This document shows, piece after piece, positions 59,833-64,000 of a DNA stretch of 64,000 nucleotides (its first letter is position 1; each line of letters starts with the position of its first letter). Source of the DNA: Clostridia bacterium. GTDB lineage: Bacteria > Bacillota > Clostridia > Christensenellales > Borkfalkiaceae. A program made the translations under genes and the position numbers. The stretch covers positions 35,784-99,783 of the forward strand of contig CAAGME010000033.1 in NCBI GenBank assembly GCA_900770945.1, in the 5' to 3' direction. The notes beneath the pieces are model-generated. The model was not told the origin of the DNA, made no database searches, and was given only the letters and a program-made list of their open reading frames with translations.

Positions 59833-62800
59833 ATGAAATTAAAAAAGATTGTTTTGAAACCTATTCTTGCTCTTATAATTTTAGCAAGCGTTGCGGCGAT
59901 TTTCTCGTTTTATTCGCCTGTGCCTGAGTCCGTTGCAGCGGCTTCTGCTTGGTCGGGCGCAACCACGAAAGTTTTTGTGCGCGACGAAGATACTTACAAA
60001 TATGCGCATAGCGACTCGGGTAAAGGAAAGGAACTTGATAAACTCAAGTATAACGATACCACAAAAACGAGCAACCAAACGCCGACTTCGACAATTACAA
60101 CGACGACTATAACAAACGGTTGCAAATTTCAAATAGAGACCGAGCAAAACAAAAACACGGAGTTCTGTTATATAGTTATAGAATCCGCTATAACGGTGCC
60201 TGCTCGCACGACTTACGTCGTAACGCATAAGTTCACCGCCGGCGGAACAAGAACGACTTCGAGCAAATCGGCAACGGTGAAAATGAACTTTCAATTGTTT
60301 CATTACAACGCGTCCTGGCACAAGTTTTACCAAAGTCAGACTTCTTTTTTCGTTTGTAACGAGTCCCGTAGCGATTGTTACGTCGGTATGATCGATGAGG
60401 CAGGAGGACATGTTAATAAAAGTTTTTACGAAAACATAATATCGGCGGCGGGCGGGGATAAAGGTCCGAAAGTTTCGCCTATAGGCGGAACTAATGAATA
60501 CACGAATTCCATTGATTTAGAGTATTCAAACAACAGCGACGATGAAGAAACAGTATCTAAATACTTCGGCTTTTGGGTAAACAAGCAATACGGCAGCACA
60601 TATTCTAACCAACTGTCGGCTTATTGCACGATAACAACGGAAAAAATAACGTCCACCGCACACATAACCGTTTTTAAAGACAATAATGAAATTTCGGGCA
60701 AAACCGTTACCGTCAAAAACAAAAGCAAGTTAACCGAAAGTTATACGTTAACACCCGACCCATATCTTACCGGTGTATACGATTCGGAAAACGCAATACT
60801 TTTAATGGACGGCACGAAGTACGCCGTTTACGTCGACGGCAAGGAGTCGAGCGCGGAATTAGGCTGGTATTCTTCCGACAATTCGTTTTCAACTAATGAA
60901 CAAGTGAAATTTTGGTCGGTTAATTATGAGGACGACGACGGCAACGTTCTGCTGAAAAAAGAATATATGGACGGCGACATTATAACCGCTTCGGATGTTT
61001 TCAATCAGTCGGATGTGACAAAGCCGACAAGAGAGGGTTACACGTTTAGAGGCTGGGCAAGAAAAGAAGACACGAAGAACGCAATAATGTCCACTTACCC
61101 CATAACGATAAGCAAAAAAGAAACTCTCGTTCCCGTCTGGCGAGGAAACTACTATAATGTTACGTTAAAGGGCAGCAGGACGAGCGGCACGAATTTGACT
61201 TGGTATTATTGCGGCGAGGGCGCAACGCTCCCCACCAACTGGACAAAAAAATGCGCCGTATTCGAGGGCTGGTACACGGCGGAAAAAGGCGGAACGAAAG
61301 TCACAAGAATTCTGCCGACGGAATTCGGCGACAAAACCTTTTGGGTGCGCTACACAGACGCACACACGATTGTCACAGACAAGGCGGTTGCCGCAACATG
61401 CACAACGACAGGCAAAACCGAGGGCAAGCATTGCTCCGTTTGCGATGCCGTATTAGTAAGGCAAAAAACCGTGTCGGCGCTCGGGCATTCCTGGAACAGC
61501 GGTTCGCTCACAAAAGCAGCGGACTGTTTGCACGACGGCGTAAAAACTTTCACTTGCACCCGCTCGGGTTGCGGCGCGACAAAAACCGAAGCAATAACAG
61601 CTCTCGGACATATCGAAGTTAAAGACGAAGCCGTTGCGGCTACTTGCACAACAACAGGGAAAACCGAGGGCAAGCATTGCTCCCGTTGTAATACTATATT
61701 AGTTAAGCAAACGGAAACGACGGCTTTAGGTCATGACGAGAAAGTACACGAAGCTCAAGTACCCACTTGTACCGAAATCGGCTGGGATAAATACGTTACT
61801 TGCAATCGTTGCACTTATTCAACCTACAGCGAAAAGCCTGCTTTAGGTCATAAGGAAGTCATAGACAAAGCCGTTGCCGCAACTTGTACAAAAACAGGCT
61901 TAACCGAAGGTAAACACTGCTCTCGTTGCAAAACTACGTTAGTTAAGCAAGACGAAACGCCCACTTTAGGGCATATTGAAGTTAAAGACGAAGCCGTTGC
62001 GGCTACTTGTACTGCAACGGGCATAACCGAAGGCAAGCATTGCTCTCGTTGCAACACCATATTAGCAGAACAGACAGAAACGCCCGCTTTAGGTCATATC
62101 GAAGTTAAAGACGAAGCAATTGCTGCAACCTGCACAACAACGGGCTTAACAGAGGGCAAACACTGTTCTCGTTGCAAGACTACGTTAGTTGAACAAACGG
62201 AAACGCCCGCTTTAGGGCATATCGAAGTCATAGAGCAAGCCGTTGCCGCTACTTGTACAACAACGGGCTTAACAGAGGGCAAACACTGTTCTCGTTGCAA
62301 TACTGTATTAGTTAAGCAAGACGAAACGCCCACTTTAGGACATATCGAAGTTAAAGACGAAGCCGTTGCAGCTACCTGCACAACAACAGGCTTAACCGAG
62401 GGTAAACATTGTTCTCGTTGCAATACTGTATTAGTAGCACAAACGGAAACGCCCGCTTTAGGACATATCGAGGTCATAGACCAAGCAATTCCCGCAACCT
62501 GCACAACGACAGGGAAAAACGCGGGTAAGCATTGCTCCATTTGCAATACTACGTTAGTTGAACAAACGGAAACACCCGCTTTAGGACATATCGAAGTTAA
62601 AGACGAAGCCGTTGCCGCAACCTGCACAACAACGGGCTTAACAGAGGGCAAACACTGTTCTCGTTGCAAGACTACGTTAGTAGCGCAACAGCCCACCGAA
62701 GCTCTCGGGCATATCGAAGTCATAGACAAAGCCGTTGCGTCAACCTGCACAACAACGGGCTTAACCGAAGGGAAACACTGTTCGCGTTGTAACACCGTAT

Positions 62801-64000
62801 TAGTAGCGCAACAACCCACCGAAGCGCTCGGACATATCGAAGTCATAGACAAAGCCGTTGCAGCTACCTGTACAGCAACGGGCTTAACCGAGGGCAAACA
62901 TTGTTCGCGTTGCGACACTGTATTAGTTAAGCAAGACGAAACGCCCGCTTTAGGTCATAAGGAAGTCATAGACAAAGCCGTTGCGGCTACTTGTACAGAA
63001 ACAGGCTTAACCGAGGGCAAGCATTGCTCCCGCTGCAACACTGTATTAGTTGAGCAAACGGAAACGACGGCTTTAGGTCATGACGAGAAAGTACACGAAG
63101 CTCAAGCTCCCACTTGTACCGAAATCGGTTGGGATAAATACGTTACTTGCAATCGTTGCACTTATTCAACCTACAGCGAAAAACCTGCTTTAGGTCATAA
63201 TGAAGTCATAGACAAAGCCGTTGCCGCTACTTGCACGGTAACAGGCTTAACCGAAGGTAAACACTGCTCTCGTTGCAAGACTGTATTAGTAGCGCAGACA
63301 GAAACACCCGCTCTCGGGCATATCGAGGTCATAGACAAAGCCGTTGCGGCTACTTGCACGGCAACAGGATTAACAGAAGGCAAGCATTGTTCTCGTTGCA
63401 ATACTGTATTAGTAGCGCAGACAGAAACATCGGCTTTAGGTCATGACGAGAAAGTACACGAAGCTCAAGTACCCACTTGTACCGAAATCGGCTGGGATAA
63501 ATACGTTACTTGCAATCGTTGCTCTTATTCAACCTACAGCGAAACGCCCGCTTTAGGACACGACGAAGTAATCGACCAAGCAATTCCCGCTACTTGTACA
63601 ACAACGGGCTTAACCGAGGGCAAGCATTGCTCACGTTGCAAGACCACGTTAGTTGAACAAACGGAAACGCCCGCTTTAGGTCATATCGAAGTTAAAGACG
63701 AAGCAATTGCTGCAACTTGCACTGCTACCGGCTTAACCGAAGGCAAACACTGTTCTCGTTGCAAGACTACGTTAGTTAAGCAAGACAAAACGCCCTCTTT
63801 AGGTCATAAGGAAGTCATAGACAAAGCAATTGCCGCAACTTGTACAACAACAGGCTTAACCGAAGGCAAGCATTGCTCACGCTGCAACACTGTATTAGTT
63901 GAGCAAACGGAAACGACGGCTTTAGGTCATGACGAGAAAGTACACGAAGCTCAAGTACCCACTTGTACCGAAATCGGCTGGGATAAATACGTTACTTGCA
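59833..64000 (+). CDS. Large secreted protein with InlB-type and Cys-rich repeats (3' end outside window)
   Basis: The frame is open from ATG 59833 to the window end, at least 1389 codons. AAGGAG lies 8 nt before ATG. Residues 1-38 form a signal peptide (basic start, hydrophobic core ILALIILASVAAIFSF, likely cleavage near SVAAA). Residues about 40-370 are a Thr/Ser/Asn-rich domain of unknown fold. Around 375-440 and 445-505 are two InlB B-repeat/Flg_new-like units (YTFRGWARKED; CAVFEGWYTAEKGGTKV). From residue about 510, 22 repeats follow (last one incomplete). No sortase motif or S-layer domain can be seen because the end is missing. It is probably a surface adhesin or matrix protein. Confidence 0.85.
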   Translation, partial: MKLKKIVLKPILALIILASVAAIFSFYSPVPESVAAASAWSGATTKVFVRDEDTYKYAHSDSGKGKELDKLKYNDTTKTSNQTPTSTITTTTITNGCKFQIETEQNKNTEFCYIVIESAITVPARTTYVVTHKFTAGGTRTTSSKSATVKMNFQLFHYNASWHKFYQSQTSFFVCNESRSDCYVGMIDEAGGHVNKSFYENIISAAGGDKGPKVSPIGGTNEYTNSIDLEYSNNSDDEETVSKYFGFWVNKQYGSTYSNQLSAYCTITTEKITSTAHITVFKDNNEISGKTVTVKNKSKLTESYTLTPDPYLTGVYDSENAILLMDGTKYAVYVDGKESSAELGWYSSDNSFSTNEQVKFWSVNYEDDDGNVLLKKEYMDGDIITASDVFNQSDVTKPTREGYTFRGWARKEDTKNAIMSTYPITISKKETLVPVWRGNYYNVTLKGSRTSGTNLTWYYCGEGATLPTNWTKKCAVFEGWYTAEKGGTKVTRILPTEFGDKTFWVRYTDAHTIVTDKAVAATCTTTGKTEGKHCSVCDAVLVRQKTVSALGHSWNSGSLTKAADCLHDGVKTFTCTRSGCGATKTEAITALGHIEVKDEAVAATCTTTGKTEGKHCSRCNTILVKQTETTALGHDEKVHEAQVPTCTEIGWDKYVTCNRCTYSTYSEKPALGHKEVIDKAVAATCTKTGLTEGKHCSRCKTTLVKQDETPTLGHIEVKDEAVAATCTATGITEGKHCSRCNTILAEQTETPALGHIEVKDEAIAATCTTTGLTEGKHCSRCKTTLVEQTETPALGHIEVIEQAVAATCTTTGLTEGKHCSRCNTVLVKQDETPTLGHIEVKDEAVAATCTTTGLTEGKHCSRCNTVLVAQTETPALGHIEVIDQAIPATCTTTGKNAGKHCSICNTTLVEQTETPALGHIEVKDEAVAATCTTTGLTEGKHCSRCKTTLVAQQPTEALGHIEVIDKAVASTCTTTGLTEGKHCSRCNTVLVAQQPTEALGHIEVIDKAVAATCTATGLTEGKHCSRCDTVLVKQDETPALGHKEVIDKAVAATCTETGLTEGKHCSRCNTVLVEQTETTALGHDEKVHEAQAPTCTEIGWDKYVTCNRCTYSTYSEKPALGHNEVIDKAVAATCTVTGLTEGKHCSRCKTVLVAQTETPALGHIEVIDKAVAATCTATGLTEGKHCSRCNTVLVAQTETSALGHDEKVHEAQVPTCTEIGWDKYVTCNRCSYSTYSETPALGHDEVIDQAIPATCTTTGLTEGKHCSRCKTTLVEQTETPALGHIEVKDEAIAATCTATGLTEGKHCSRCKTTLVKQDKTPSLGHKEVIDKAIAATCTTTGLTEGKHCSRCNTVLVEQTETTALGHDEKVHEAQVPTCTEIGWDKYVTC
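61360..64000 (+). repeat. Cys-rich tandem repeats, 123-bp type A and 117-bp type B
   Basis: Twenty-one complete units plus a partial one. Type A (41 residues) follows the pattern IEV-(K/I)-D-(E/K)-A-V-A-ATCT-x-TG-x-TEGKHCS-x-C-x-T-x-L-V-x-Q-x-E-T-x-ALGH, with Cys spaced C-x10-C-x2-C and a closing Gly-His. Type B (39 residues), DEKVHEAQVPTCTEIG followed by WDKYVTCNRCTYSTYSE, appears as units 4, 15, 18 and 22 and keeps the same Cys spacing. The first two units are more diverged. Higher-order order is A...A-B. The array continues beyond the window. Confidence 0.9.

Noticed and set aside
62094..62918. Minus-strand frame of 274 codons with repeated QREQCLPSVKPV
   Set aside because: It is the mirror of the 123-bp repeats of the large secreted protein. 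Repeats without antisense stops give long false frames.

Overview
The window looks like a chromosomal segment of an anaerobic Firmicute of the Clostridia type, probably an uncultured gut lineage near the Christensenellales. The placement is inferred from gene order (prs-pth-mfd-foldase; dapA-dapB-dapF-dapL), AGGAGG-type ribosome sites, consensus sigma-A promoters (TTGACA-17/18-TATAAT), moderate GC content, pyruvate phosphate dikinase beside pyruvate kinase, and Cys-rich repeat surface proteins. No rRNA, tRNA or CRISPR array was recognised.

Layout. (1) 1-4,700: a small membrane protein, then an accessory island with a PD-(D/E)XK nuclease-like protein and a leftward cluster of macro-like/HTH protein, VWA protein, internally duplicated membrane protein and an unknown protein. 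(2) 4,900-9,800: metK, a radical SAM enzyme, an alpha/beta hydrolase and glpK. (3) 9,832-10,325: a 494-bp non-coding interspersed repeat; a 226-bp deleted copy lies at 31,218-31,443 and a relic at about 58,816-58,862. (4) 10,400-25,550: murG, then two leftward housekeeping runs: prs-pth-mfd-PrsA-like foldase, and a COG2426 membrane protein-queH-PDZ/radical SAM protein-der-plsY-CPBP protease-rlmH-tadA. (5) 25,600-33,000: a TtcA-like protein, gdhA, and ppdK and pyk around the PEP/pyruvate node, with a candidate short structured RNA between ppdK and pyk. (6) 33,200-40,950: a coiled-coil protein, a zinc-ribbon membrane protein, an amidohydrolase with a hairpin array in its leader, and three lipoproteins (two tyrosine-phosphatase-like enzymes around an exo/endonuclease/phosphatase-fold protein). 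(7) 41,000-43,600: a glycosyltransferase divergent from a collagen-like protein. (8) 43,600-47,200: a tightly overlapped four-gene diaminopimelate/lysine operon using the DapL aminotransferase route. (9) 47,350-53,020: marR plus two ABC exporter half-transporters, then a DUF4143-type ATPase. (10) 53,240-57,670: a P1B-ATPase-like pseudoenzyme divergent from an intact P-type ATPase. (11) 57,700-64,000: a divergent XRE regulator/SLOG-like pair bracketed by a direct repeat, a MerR regulator, and the 5' part of a very large secreted protein with 22 Cys-rich repeats, still open at the window end.

The most notable non-gene signals are a 22-bp motif (AAGCCC-N-TCTATAAGTCGATTA) found in intergenic DNA and in frame inside genes, an array of unrelated hairpins joined by a constant ATATCG linker every 23-24 bp upstream of the amidohydrolase, and the three-copy interspersed element. 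The least understood protein set is the macro-HTH/VWA island.
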